Below, piece by piece: positions 35,001 to 42,993 of a DNA stretch of 64,000 nt. The DNA is from Actinosynnema sp040640215 (GTDB taxonomy: Bacteria; Actinomycetota; Actinomycetes; Mycobacteriales; Pseudonocardiaceae): NCBI RefSeq assembly GCF_040640215.1, contig NZ_JBFABG010000002.1:124001-188000 (forward strand), read 5' to 3'. Every line of letters begins with the position of its first letter. Positions within the stretch are counted from its first letter, which is position 1. Under the pieces are notes generated by a model. It ran no database searches, was not told the origin of the DNA, and saw only the letters and a program-made list of their open reading frames with translations. The position numbers and the translations under genes were made by a program.

Positions 35001-35793
35001 GCACCCGGTCCCGGTCCCGGTCACGGGTCTGCGCGGCGAGGTCGTGCTGGAGCACGTCACCTTCGCCTACCCCGGCACCACCCGGCCGGCGCTGGAGGAC
35101 GTGTCGCTGCGGGTCGCGCCGGGCGAGACGGTCGCGCTGGTCGGCGAGACCGGCGCGGGCAAGTCGACCCTGGTCAAGCTGGTGGCGAGGTTCTACGACG
35201 CCACCGGGGGGCGGGTCCTGGTGGACGGGGTGGACCTGAAGGACTACGACCTGTCGGCGTTCCGCCAGCGCCTGGGCGTGGTCCCGCAGGAGGCCCACCT
35301 GTTCGGCGGCGACGTGGCCGAGAACGTCGCCTACGGCAGGCCGGACGCGACGAAGGCCGAGGTCGAGCGGGCGGTGCGGGCGGTGGGCGCGCTCCCCGCG
35401 ATCGCGGCCCTCCCCGAGGCGTTCCACCAGCAGGTGGGCGAACGCGGCCAGTCCCTGTCCGCGGGCCAACGCCAACTGGTGGCCCTGGCCCGCGCGGAAC
35501 TGGTCCAGCCCGACCTGCTGCTGCTCGACGAGGCCACCGCCGCCCTCGACCCGTCGACGGAGTCGACCGTGCTGGCCGCAGGCGATCACCTCGCGGGTTC
35601 CCGCACCACGTTCGTCGTAGCCCACCGCCTGGCAACGGCCGCCAGGGCGGACCGCATCATCGTCCTGGCGGACGGACGCATAGCCGAACAGGGAACCCAC
35701 ACCGAACTCCTGGCCGCCGGCGGCCACTACGCCCGCCTGTGGTCACACAGCACCAGCACCCCCTTACCCGCCGCAGCCCACCAGAGCACCTAG
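32026..35793 (+). CDS. fused double ABC exporter (TMD-NBD-TMD-NBD)
   Basis: 1255 residues: two complete ABC half-exporters in one chain. Half 1 has six helices (about 25-310) and an ATPase with Walker A GTAGSGKST, LSGGQRQRVALARAL and Walker B VLVLDDATSAVD. Half 2 has helices from about 685 to 960, Walker A GETGAGKST, LSAGQRQLVALARAE and LLLLDEATAALD. The residue after the Walker B aspartate is Asp in half 1 but Glu in half 2, so the first ATP site looks degenerate, as in heterodimeric exporters. An acidic/Pro-rich linker joins the halves (about 580-670). A GTG nine bases later is an alternative start. Likely a drug or lipid exporter. Confidence 0.93.
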   Translation: MDSVTHTRGWIRRLATACWEHRPLVVWSVLAAVVGVGLQAVSPLLIKVAVDDSTAGRTDRLAWLAAVLVGLELLTFGTAFVRRFLGGRLAVDVQHDLRQAVFRAVQRLDGPRQDALRTGQVVSRSITDLQLVNSLLSMTPLAFGTVVFALAALVAMFWLSPLLTVVALVVVPAVALVAARTRLTLFPATWSAQQRAADVAQHVEETVTGVRVVKGFGQEAREVARLESRAKVLFAERMRAARLTARPTATLTALPYVGQVAVLALGGWLALRGEVTLGTFLAFATYVANLVGPTRLLSSLLVTAQLARAGVERVYELVDSQPDVEDGRGDVPAGPVAVELDQVTFGYTRSEPVLSDVSLKIAPGETLAVVGTAGSGKSTVSLLLPRFYDVHSGTIRVGGADVRELRLESLRQAVGVVFEEAFLFSDTIRANIAYSLPDASDEQVEAAARAAEAHGFISALPNGYDTVVGERGLTLSGGQRQRVALARALLSDPRVLVLDDATSAVDPTTEAAIHRTLAEVTAGRTTILIAHRRSSLTLADRIAVLDAGVVVDVGTHAELTGRCPLYRELLAGPGEVIEQVDPRAEAALEPGPDGVTADLWPVSEEDEVAVRAQNRAVGTSGAAKVGPRGGGGASALVGGTPPTPELMARVHALPPALEEPALPDEDPRAPDPGFRLRTLLRPVRWVMLGVGGLLLVDSALVIALPNLVRLGVDDGVVGGDPSRLWLACGIGLALVVLGWLSAAAGTVVTSRVGERLLYLLRVRSYAHLQRLGLDYYEREMAGRIMTRMTTDVDALSSFLQTGLTTFVISVLTVAGIAVALVVTDPALALVALSVLPVLLVATVVFQRLSSKAYEEARERVSAVNADLQENVTGLRVSQAYSREARSAEAFAERSDAYRRSRIRAQRYIATYFPFLALLSGVAQAAILVVGAYRVAEGTLPPGVLLAFVLYLGLFFAPLFQLSGVFDGYQQARVGLARIGDLLRTPTSVPPAEHPVPVPVTGLRGEVVLEHVTFAYPGTTRPALEDVSLRVAPGETVALVGETGAGKSTLVKLVARFYDATGGRVLVDGVDLKDYDLSAFRQRLGVVPQEAHLFGGDVAENVAYGRPDATKAEVERAVRAVGALPAIAALPEAFHQQVGERGQSLSAGQRQLVALARAELVQPDLLLLDEATAALDPSTESTVLAAGDHLAGSRTTFVVAHRLATAARADRIIVLADGRIAEQGTHTELLAAGGHYARLWSHSTSTPLPAAAHQST

Positions 35794-36060
35794 AGGCACC
35801 GTCCGCCGACATCCCAACGCTCGACCACGACACGGCGCGCGACGACATCACCGCACGTAGCTCGCGACCCGACACGGAGCGAGAACACCCACGCGGGTCG
35901 CCGCGCGCTGGCCGCGCCGCGCCCCTCCAAGGCGGCACGGTCAACGCCAGCCAACATTCGCCCCTCAAGTCCGCGCCCTCCGGGCCACGCCCAGACGAGG
36001 TCCGGGCCAGGTCCGGGCCTGGACCACGCCCACTCGACTGCCCACGACATGCCCGTCGTG

Positions 36061-36320
36061 CACCCCGCACCGCCCTGCCCTGCCCCGCCGCGCCGCACTG
36101 CGCCGCTCGGCCCCGCACCGCTGCGCCCTGCCCTGCCGCGCCCCGCCCTGCCGCGCCCCGCGCCGCGCCGCCGTGCCCCGCACCGTCGCGCCCCGCACCG
36201 CCGTGCCCTGCCCCGCACCGCACCGCCGCGCCCGCACCGCCGCGCCCTGCCTCACGCCGCCTCGCCTCGCACAGCCCTGCTCCAACTCGCCTCGCCTCGC
36301 CCCGCCTCGCCTCGCCCCGG
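36061..36320. repeat. degenerate pentanucleotide tandem repeat (CCNYG)
   Basis: About 50 units of a five-base repeat fill this gap. Between 36121 and 36230 there are 22 consecutive pentamers all ending in G, and 21 of the 22 begin with C (units such as CCCTG, CCGCG, CACCG). The phase slips by single bases near 36085 and 36231; the last part is dominated by CTCGC. The plus strand is C-rich and almost lacks A. No gene is supported. The rest of the 35794-36460 gap is ordinary GC-rich DNA with a short direct repeat GGTCCGGGCC near 36000. Confidence 0.85.
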
Positions 36321-36460
36321 CCAGGCCGAGCACCGGCAACCGCCCCACCGCTCCCCACGCCGGGTCGGGCCGCTCGCGTCCGGGCATCATGCCAACCGGC
36401 CCGGTACGCGCGAGGCGTCCGGGCGGATCGGCCGACCGGGGGCACCGGTCGAACGGGGGA

Positions 36461-36946
36461 CTACAGGTCGGCCAAGAGCTCGTCGAGCTGCTCGTAGCCC
36501 TCGACCACGCCGGTGGTCATGCCACTCGCCATGGCCATGTCACGCGCCTCGACGGACTCGAACACGCTGAACCCGCGCAGGCGGGTCCGGCCGTCGCCCA
36601 GGTCCTCGAAGTGCATCGTTTCCAGGCACACGCCGTCCGGGTAACCCTCGAACGTGAACGTCTGCACGATCCGCTCGGCCGGCCGGACCTCGTGGAACGA
36701 GCCGTAGAACCCGTACTCGCCGCTGTCGTCCCGGTGCACGTACCGGTACCCGCCGCCGGTCTCGGCGTCCCAGCGGAGGATGTCCATGGTCAGCCGGCGC
36801 GGGCCGAGCCACTTCTTGACCAGCTCGGGCTCGACGTGCGCCCGGAACACGGCCGCCGGGGGCGCGTCGAACTCGCGGACGATTTCGATCGTGGGCAGCT
36901 CGGGACTGGCCTCGACGGTGACTTCGTGGTGCGTGGTGGCGTTCAT
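36461..36946 (-). CDS. SRPBCC/AHSA1-domain protein
   Basis: 161 residues. Typical AHSA1-like START-fold protein: IVREFDAPPAAVFRAHVEPELVKKWLGP, then a glycine-rich strand GGGYRYVHRD and a C-terminal helix MTTGVVEGYEQLDELL. These proteins bind a hydrophobic ligand in a cavity; the ligand here is unknown. The ATG at 36944-36946 has AAGGAG seven bases upstream and overlaps the stop of the ArsR gene (ATGA). An ArsR regulator coupled to an SRPBCC protein is a very common actinobacterial pair. Confidence 0.93.
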   Translation of the reverse strand: MNATTHHEVTVEASPELPTIEIVREFDAPPAAVFRAHVEPELVKKWLGPRRLTMDILRWDAETGGGYRYVHRDDSGEYGFYGSFHEVRPAERIVQTFTFEGYPDGVCLETMHFEDLGDGRTRLRGFSVFESVEARDMAMASGMTTGVVEGYEQLDELLADL

Positions 36947-37302
36947 GATGCTGCTCCTTCGTTCGGGGTGCCGGGGTCGTCCTCCACGGCGAGTTCGGCG
37001 AGCACGGCGTCCAACCGCCGGTAGCGCTGCTCGGCCTCCTGCCGGTACCGCTCGATCCACTTGGTCATCAGGTCGAACACCTCCGCTTCCAGGTGCACGG
37101 GCCTGCGCTGGGCCTCTCGGCTCCGACTGACCAGCCCGGCGTCCTCCAGCACCTTGAGGTGCTTGGAGACCGCCTGCACGGTCACGGGGTAGGGCTCGGC
37201 GAGCTCGTTGACGGTCGCGTCCGCGACCGCCAGCCGGGCCACCATGTCCCGTCGTATCGGGTCCGCCAACGCCGCGAACACCCGCGATAGCCGGTCCTCC
37301 AC
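36943..37302 (-). CDS. ArsR-family winged-helix regulator
   Basis: 119 residues. The helix-turn-helix is clear: FAALADPIRRDMVARL, then VNELAEPYPVTVQAVSKHLKVLEDAGLVSRS. No metal-binding cysteine pair is present, so it probably senses a small molecule or works with the SRPBCC partner. GTG start at 37300-37302. The A/T-rich region just upstream contains two TCAAC-N6-GTTGA sites (37316 and 37361), very likely its own operators. Confidence 0.93.
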   Translation of the reverse strand: MEDRLSRVFAALADPIRRDMVARLAVADATVNELAEPYPVTVQAVSKHLKVLEDAGLVSRSREAQRRPVHLEAEVFDLMTKWIERYRQEAEQRYRRLDAVLAELAVEDDPGTPNEGAAS

Positions 37303-37315
37303 GATTTCCCCTTAC

Positions 37316-37376
37316 TCAACCTTGCGGTTGAACACACCATACGAACCCGGCCAGCCGTTGTCAACCAAATCGTTGA
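37316..37376 (-). promoter_or_regulatory. paired ArsR operators TCAAC-N6-GTTGA
   Basis: Two sites with identical half-sites, 37316-37331 (TCAACCTTGCGGTTGA) and 37361-37376 (TCAACCAAATCGTTGA), lie 45 bases apart start to start in front of the ArsR-SRPBCC operon. The first is 14 bases from the ArsR start. Their spacing, about four helical turns plus, would let two dimers bind side by side. Confidence 0.65.
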
Positions 37377-37797
37377 ACACCCAGTTCAGAGCACCAATCA
37401 CGCCCTCCTCCCCGATCCACAGCCACCTGCGGGCAGCAGCGGCCCCGCCATCCCACCCCGCCATCCCACCCCGTCCCCCGGACCTCCGCACCGATGCCCG
37501 CGAGCAGCCGGGCCGGGAAGCGGGGAGACTGGGGGTGCGCACCCCCGCTCGTCACCGGGCCGGGGGATCGCACGTGCCGGCGGGAGCGCTTCCCGCCCTC
37601 GTCGGCACGAGACGGACCTGCGTCAACACGTCAAGACGAGCTCAAGCGGGCGTGACAGGATCGATGTCCTGATCGATCCTGTGATCGAGCCCTCGTTGCC
37701 CGGCCCCTCCTGTGTATGAAGTGCACCAGACGGGGGACTAGCCTGACCATGAGTGAGTCATTACCAAGAGCGAGATGGATAGAGGCGAGCGCGAGCC
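37377..37797 (+). promoter_or_regulatory. kgd upstream region with two inverted repeats
   Basis: No gene is supported here. Two structures stand out. One is a hairpin GGCGGGA/TCCCGCC (37579-37597) nested inside GTGCC/GGCAC. The other is a perfect 11-bp inverted repeat ACAGGATCGAT-N6-ATCGATCCTGT at 37655-37682. A possible -10 TAGCCT is near 37740. The repeat at 37655 sits about 60 bases before that, a reasonable operator or activator position. Confidence 0.45.
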
Positions 37798-40700
37798 GTG
37801 TCCAGCAGCACTCCTGCTTCTCAGTTCGGCCCCAATGAGTGGTTGGTCGAGGAGATGTACGAGCAGTTCCTCTCCGACCCGTCGTCCGTAGACCCGGCGT
37901 GGCACGACTTCTTCGCCGACTACAAGTCGACGCAGCGGTCCGGCAACGGTGCCTCGGCGGAGAGCGGCGCGTCGACGACCAGCGCTCCGGCCGCGCCGAC
38001 CGCCACCGCCGCCGCCCAGCAGCCGGCCGCGACCAAGCCCGCGTCGGACTCCGCGCCGACCTCTGCGGCCAAGCCGGCCAAGCCCGCCGCGGCCAAGCCG
38101 GCCGATGCGGCACCCGCGGCCAAGTCCGCCGCCGCGCCCGCCGCGAAGCCGGCGACGCTGCCACCCACCACGGGCAAGCCCGCTCCCGCGCAGGCCGCCA
38201 AGGCCGCGCCGGTGCAGCCGGCCGCCGGCCAGGAGCAGAAGCAGCTACGCGGGGCCGCCGCCGCGATCGCGAAGAACATGGAGCTCTCGCTCACCGTTCC
38301 GACCGCGACCAGCGTGCGCGCCGTGCCGGCGAAGTTGCTGGCCGACAACCGCATCGTGATCAACAACCACCTCAAGCGCACGCGCGGTGGGAAGGTCTCC
38401 TTCACCCACCTGATCGGCTACGCGGTGGTCCGGGCGCTCCAGGCGTTCCCGAACATGAACCGGCACTTCGCCGACGTCGAGGGCAAGCCGTTCGTGGTCA
38501 CGCCCGAGCACGTCAACTTCGGCCTGGCGATCGACCTGCCCGGCAAGGACGGCTCGCGCACGCTCGTCGTGGCCTCGGTCAAGGGCTGCGAGAACATGAC
38601 GTTCACGCAGTTCTGGCAGGCCTACGAGGACCTGATCCGCAAGGCTCGCGGCGGCTCGCTGACGGCCGAGGACTTCTCCGGCACGACGATCTCGCTGACC
38701 AACCCCGGCACGATCGGCACGAACCACTCGGTTCCGCGCCTGACCGCCGGCCAGGGCGCGATCATCGGCGTCGGCGCGATGGAGTACCCCGCGCACTTCC
38801 AGGGCACCAGCGAGCAGGCCCTGGTCGAGATGGGCGTCAGCAAGATCATCACGCTGACCTCCACCTACGACCACCGGATCATCCAGGGCGCGGAGTCGGG
38901 CGAGTTCCTCAAGCGGATCCACCACCTGCTGCTCGGCGAGGACGGCTTCTACGACGACGTCTTCACGTCGCTGCGCCTGCCGTACGAGCCGATCCGCTGG
39001 GTCGCCGACATCCCCGAGGGCGCGGTCGACAAGACGGCCCGCGTCATCGAGCTGATCGACGCGTTCCGCACTCGCGGCCACCTGATGGCCGACACCGACC
39101 CGCTGAACTACCGCCAGCGCAGCCACCGCGACCTGGACGTCCTGTCGCACGGCCTGACGCTGTGGGACCTCGACCGGGAGTTCCCGGTCGGCGGGTTCGC
39201 GGGCCAGGAGCGGATGCGGCTGCGCGACATCCTGGGCGTGCTGCGCAACTCGTACTGCCGCACGGTCGGCGTCGAGTACATGCACATCCTGGACCCCGAG
39301 GAGCGCCTCTGGATCCAGGAGCGCGTCGAGGTGCCGCACGAGAAGCCGCCGGCCACCGTGCAGAAGTACATCCTCTCCAAGCTGAACGCGGCCGAGGCGT
39401 TCGAGACGTTCCTCCAGACCAAGTACGTCGGCCAGAAGCGGTTCTCGCTGGAGGGCGGCGAGACCGTCATCCCGCTGCTGGACGCGGTGCTGGACAAGGC
39501 CGCCGAGCACGAGCTGGACGAGGTCGTCATCGGCATGCCGCACCGCGGCCGGCTGAACGTGCTGGCGAACATCGTCGGCAAGCCGATCTCGCAGATCTTC
39601 CGCGAGTTCGAGGGCAACCTCGACCCCGGCCAGGCGCACGGCTCCGGTGACGTCAAGTACCACCTGGGTGCCGAGGGCAAGTACTTCCGGATGTTCGGCG
39701 ACGGTGAGACGAAGGTGTCGCTGACCGCGAACCCGTCGCACCTGGAGGCCGTGGACCCGGTGCTGGAGGGCATCGTCCGGGCCAAGCAGGACAACCTGGA
39801 CATGGGTGGCGAGGGCTTCACCGTGCTGCCGGTCGCGATGCACGGCGACGCCGCGTTCGCGGGCCAGGGCGTGGTCGCCGAGACGCTGAACCTGGCGCTG
39901 GTGCGCGGTTACCGCACCGGCGGCACGGTGCACGTCGTGGTGAACAACCAGGTCGGCTTCACCACCGCCCCGGAGAACTCGCGCTCGTCGAAGTACTCGA
40001 CGGACGTCGCGAAGATGATCGGCGCGCCGGTCTTCCACGTCAACGGCGACGACCCGGAGGCGTGCTACTGGGTCGCGAAACTGGCCGTGGACTACCGGCA
40101 GGCGTTCAACAAGGACGTCGTCATCGACATGGTCTGCTACCGCCGCCGGGGTCACAACGAGGGCGACGACCCCTCGATGACCCAGCCGGCGATGTACGAC
40201 GTGATCGACACCAAGCGCTCGGTGCGCAAGACCTACACCGAGTCGCTGATCGGTCGCGGCGACATCTCCGTGGAGGAGGCCGAGAAGGCCCTCCAAGACT
40301 TCTCCTCGCAGTTGGAGCACGTCTTCAACGAGGTGCGCGAGCTGGAGAAGCACCCGGCCAAGATGTCGCCGTCGATCGAGCAGGAGCAGCAGGTCCCGGC
40401 CAAGCTGCCCACCGGCATCGACCGCTCGGTGATCGAGCGGATCGCGGACGCGCACGTCAACCTGCCGGACGGCTTCACGCCGCACCCCCGGGTCAAGCCG
40501 GTGCTGGAGCGGCGCGCCAAGATGGCCCGCGAGGGCGGCATCGACTGGGCGTTCGCCGAGCTGCTGGCGTTCGGGTCGCTGGTGCTGGAGGGCCGCACGG
40601 TCCGCCTGGCGGGCCAGGACTCGCGGCGCGGCACGTTCGTGCAGCGGCACGCCACGCTGGTGGACCGCAAGCGGTCCGAGGAGTACACGCCGCTCCAGAA

Positions 40701-41565
40701 CCTGTCCGACGAGCAGGGCAAGTTCATGGTCTACGACTCGGTGCTCTCCGAGTTCGCGGCGCTGGGCTTCGAGTACGGCTACTCGGTGGCCGACCCGGAC
40801 GCGCTGGTGCTGTGGGAGGCGCAATTCGGCGACTTCGTCAACGGCGCGCAGCCGATCATCGACGAGTTCATCTCGTCGGGCGAGGCGAAGTGGGGCCAGG
40901 TCTCCGACGTCGTGCTGCTGCTGCCGCACGGCCACGAGGGCCAGGGCCCGGACCACACGTCCGGCCGCATCGAGCGCTTCCTCCAGCTCTGCGCGGAGGG
41001 CTCGATGACCATCGCGGTGCCCTCGACGCCGGCGAACTACTTCCACCTGCTGCGCCGGCACGCCCTGGACGGCGTGAACCGCCCGCTGGTGGTGTTCACC
41101 CCCAAGTCGATGCTGCGCCTGAAGTCGGCGACGTCGCCGGTCGAGCCGTTCGTGGAGGAGCGCTTCCACTCGGTGATCGACGACCCGACGCGGCCGGCCC
41201 CGGAGGGCGTCACGAAGATCCTGCTGTGCAGCGGCAAGGTGTACTACGAGCTGGCCGCCGAGCAGGAGAAGCGGGGCACCGAGGACACGGCGGTGGTCCG
41301 GGTGGAGCAGCTCTACCCGGTGCCCGCCCGGAAGCTGACGGAGGCGCTGGAGCGCTACCCGAACGCGACCGAGGTCCGCTGGGTCCAGGAGGAGCCGGCG
41401 AACCAGGGTGCCTGGCCGTTCTTCGGCCTGGCCCTGCCGGAACTGCTGCCGAGCCGGTTCGCGATCAAGCGCGTCTCGCGCCGCCCGATGGCCGCCCCCT
41501 CGGCGGGGTCGTCGAAGGTGCACGAGGTCGAGCAGCGCGAGCTGATCGCGAAGGCGTTCGAGTAG
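37798..41565 (+). CDS. kgd: multifunctional 2-oxoglutarate dehydrogenase/decarboxylase (E2o-E1o fusion)
   Basis: 1255 residues, the actinobacterial Kgd/OdhA arrangement. Residues 1-40 are the E1 N-terminal segment (FGPNEWLVEEMYEQF), 45-145 an Ala/Pro/Lys-rich linker, about 150-390 a succinyltransferase domain (RVPATSVRAVPAKLL-like start, catalytic-loop TYDHRIIQGAESGEF), and the rest the thiamin-diphosphate E1 domain with MPHRGRLNVLANI, GDAAFAGQGVVAETLNL and NNQVGFTT. It converts 2-oxoglutarate to succinyl groups in the TCA cycle, sharing the E3 (and E2p core) of pyruvate dehydrogenase. GTG start. A 59-residue DUF6104 gene follows at once. Confidence 0.96.
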   Translation: MSSSTPASQFGPNEWLVEEMYEQFLSDPSSVDPAWHDFFADYKSTQRSGNGASAESGASTTSAPAAPTATAAAQQPAATKPASDSAPTSAAKPAKPAAAKPADAAPAAKSAAAPAAKPATLPPTTGKPAPAQAAKAAPVQPAAGQEQKQLRGAAAAIAKNMELSLTVPTATSVRAVPAKLLADNRIVINNHLKRTRGGKVSFTHLIGYAVVRALQAFPNMNRHFADVEGKPFVVTPEHVNFGLAIDLPGKDGSRTLVVASVKGCENMTFTQFWQAYEDLIRKARGGSLTAEDFSGTTISLTNPGTIGTNHSVPRLTAGQGAIIGVGAMEYPAHFQGTSEQALVEMGVSKIITLTSTYDHRIIQGAESGEFLKRIHHLLLGEDGFYDDVFTSLRLPYEPIRWVADIPEGAVDKTARVIELIDAFRTRGHLMADTDPLNYRQRSHRDLDVLSHGLTLWDLDREFPVGGFAGQERMRLRDILGVLRNSYCRTVGVEYMHILDPEERLWIQERVEVPHEKPPATVQKYILSKLNAAEAFETFLQTKYVGQKRFSLEGGETVIPLLDAVLDKAAEHELDEVVIGMPHRGRLNVLANIVGKPISQIFREFEGNLDPGQAHGSGDVKYHLGAEGKYFRMFGDGETKVSLTANPSHLEAVDPVLEGIVRAKQDNLDMGGEGFTVLPVAMHGDAAFAGQGVVAETLNLALVRGYRTGGTVHVVVNNQVGFTTAPENSRSSKYSTDVAKMIGAPVFHVNGDDPEACYWVAKLAVDYRQAFNKDVVIDMVCYRRRGHNEGDDPSMTQPAMYDVIDTKRSVRKTYTESLIGRGDISVEEAEKALQDFSSQLEHVFNEVRELEKHPAKMSPSIEQEQQVPAKLPTGIDRSVIERIADAHVNLPDGFTPHPRVKPVLERRAKMAREGGIDWAFAELLAFGSLVLEGRTVRLAGQDSRRGTFVQRHATLVDRKRSEEYTPLQNLSDEQGKFMVYDSVLSEFAALGFEYGYSVADPDALVLWEAQFGDFVNGAQPIIDEFISSGEAKWGQVSDVVLLLPHGHEGQGPDHTSGRIERFLQLCAEGSMTIAVPSTPANYFHLLRRHALDGVNRPLVVFTPKSMLRLKSATSPVEPFVEERFHSVIDDPTRPAPEGVTKILLCSGKVYYELAAEQEKRGTEDTAVVRVEQLYPVPARKLTEALERYPNATEVRWVQEEPANQGAWPFFGLALPELLPSRFAIKRVSRRPMAAPSAGSSKVHEVEQRELIAKAFE

Positions 41566-41571
41566 GCCGCG

Positions 41572-41751
41572 GTGTACTTCACCGATCGCGGCATCGAGGA
41601 GCTGGAGTCCCGCCGGGGCGAGGAGGAAGTGAGCCTCGCCTGGCTGGCCGACAAGCTCCGCGCCTTCGTGGACGCCAACCCGGAGTTCGAGACGCCGATC
41701 GAACGCCTGGCCACGTACCTGGCCCGGGACGAGGACGAGCTCGAAGACTGA
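41572..41751 (+). CDS. DUF6104-family small protein
   Basis: 59 residues, GTG start six bases after the kgd stop. The sequence begins YFTDRGIEELESRRGEEEVS, continues with a helix LAWLADKLRAFVDANPEFE and ends in an acidic tail. I recall this as the actinobacterial DUF6104 family, often found directly after the 2-oxoglutarate dehydrogenase gene. Its function is unknown; position argues for a role with the Kgd complex. A perfect 19-bp stem terminator follows within ten bases. Confidence 0.85.
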   Translation: MYFTDRGIEELESRRGEEEVSLAWLADKLRAFVDANPEFETPIERLATYLARDEDELED

Positions 41752-41760
41752 CCAGCAAGC

Positions 41761-41803
41761 ACGCCGAACGCCCCCGCGACCGGATCGCGGGGGCGTTCGG
41801 CGT
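41761..41803. terminator. terminator between kgd operon and hut operon
   Basis: Perfect 19-bp stem ACGCCGAACGCCCCCGCGA with its complement and a five-base loop. It is placed to end both the plus-strand kgd transcript and the minus-strand hut transcript. Confidence 0.9.
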
Positions 41804-41850
41804 GTCCACGGGCCGCCGGTCGACGCCGGCTCGGCCTCTTCGGTCAGCCC

Positions 41851-42993
41851 CTAGCGGACGCGTTCGCCCTTGCGCCACACGGCGTGCGTCAACGGGACAC
41901 CCGGCCGGTACGCGAGGTGCGTGGTGCTCGGCGCGTCCAGCACGTGCACGTCCGCGCGGGCACCCACCGCGAGGTGTCCGACGTCCTCACGCCCCAGCGC
42001 GATGGCCCCGCCACGGGTCGCCGCGAAAACGGCTTCCTCCACCGACATCCGCATCTGGAGCACGGCCGTCGCCACGCAGTACGCCATCGACGTGGTGTAG
42101 GAGCTCCCCGGGTTGCAGTTGCTGGCCAGCGCGACCGCCGCCCCGGCGTCCAGCAACGCCCGCGCGGGCGGCAGCGGTTGGCGCGTCGACAGGTCGCACG
42201 CCGGCAGCAACGTCGCCACCGTCGCCGACCCCGCCAGCGCGTCGACGTCGGCCGCCGACAGGTGGGTGCAGTGGTCGACGCTGGCCGCGCCGAGCTCCAC
42301 CGCCAGCCGCACACCGGGCCCCTCGCCGAGCTGGTTGCCGTGCACCCGCAGGCCCAACCCCCTGGCGGCGGCGGCTTCCAGCACCGCGCGGGACTGGTCC
42401 GCGTCGAACGCGCCCTTCTCGCAGAACACGTCCGCCCAGCGCACGTGCGGCGCGACCGCGTCCAGCATCTCCCCGCACACCAACGACACGTACTCGTCCG
42501 CGTCGGCACCGGGCGGCACCAGGTGCGCGCCCAGGAACGTGGCCTCGTCGGCGTACCGGGCCGCGATCCGCGCCGAGCGCACCTCGTCGTCGACCGTCAG
42601 GCCGTAGCCGGTCTTGGTCTCGACGCAGGTCGTGCCCTGCGCGACCGCTTCGGCGACGTGCCGCCGGATGGTGCCCGCGAGCTCGTCGTCCGACGCCGCC
42701 CGGGTCGCGTCGACGGTGGTGGCGATCCCGCCCGCGCTGTAGGGCTGCCCGGACATCCGCGCCTCGAACTCGGCCGTCCGGTCGCCGGCGAACACCAGGT
42801 GCGTGTGGCTGTCCACCCACCCCGGCAGCACCGCGCGGCCGGCCGCGTCGAACACCTCGTCGGCGGCCGGGGCGGCGGACGCCGCGCCGACCCAGGCCAC
42901 GTGCCCGGCCTCCACGACGAGTGCGGCACCGGTGAGCCGGCCGAGCTCCGAGTTGGTCGTCAATTCGCCGATGTTGGTGATCAGGGTGCTCAC
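41851..42993 (-). CDS. hutI: imidazolonepropionase
   Basis: 380 residues, amidohydrolase superfamily. It opens the imidazolone ring to give N-formimidoyl-glutamate. The metal ligands lie in VDSHTHLVFAGDR and in LRVHGNQLGEG, with DHCTHLSAADVDALA and ASNCNPGSSYT further on. The GTG at 42991-42993 overlaps the hutF stop (GTGA). It is the last gene of the hut operon, which ends at the shared terminator. Confidence 0.95.
   Translation of the reverse strand: MSTLITNIGELTTNSELGRLTGAALVVEAGHVAWVGAASAAPAADEVFDAAGRAVLPGWVDSHTHLVFAGDRTAEFEARMSGQPYSAGGIATTVDATRAASDDELAGTIRRHVAEAVAQGTTCVETKTGYGLTVDDEVRSARIAARYADEATFLGAHLVPPGADADEYVSLVCGEMLDAVAPHVRWADVFCEKGAFDADQSRAVLEAAAARGLGLRVHGNQLGEGPGVRLAVELGAASVDHCTHLSAADVDALAGSATVATLLPACDLSTRQPLPPARALLDAGAAVALASNCNPGSSYTTSMAYCVATAVLQMRMSVEEAVFAATRGGAIALGREDVGHLAVGARADVHVLDAPSTTHLAYRPGVPLTHAVWRKGERVR

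Noticed and set aside
31441..35727. Very long minus-strand open frame antisense to the ABC exporter and permease
   Set aside because: Its translation is low-complexity His/Gln/Arg/Gly, it has no domain, and it exactly mirrors well-supported genes; open only because of high GC.
32076..36497. 1473-codon plus-strand frame reading through the exporter and the pentanucleotide repeat
   Set aside because: Out of frame with the real exporter; the tail is just translated satellite DNA (Pro/Ala/Arg repeats).
38245..41523. Long minus-strand open frame antisense to kgd
   Set aside because: Same reason; kgd is unmistakable on the plus strand.
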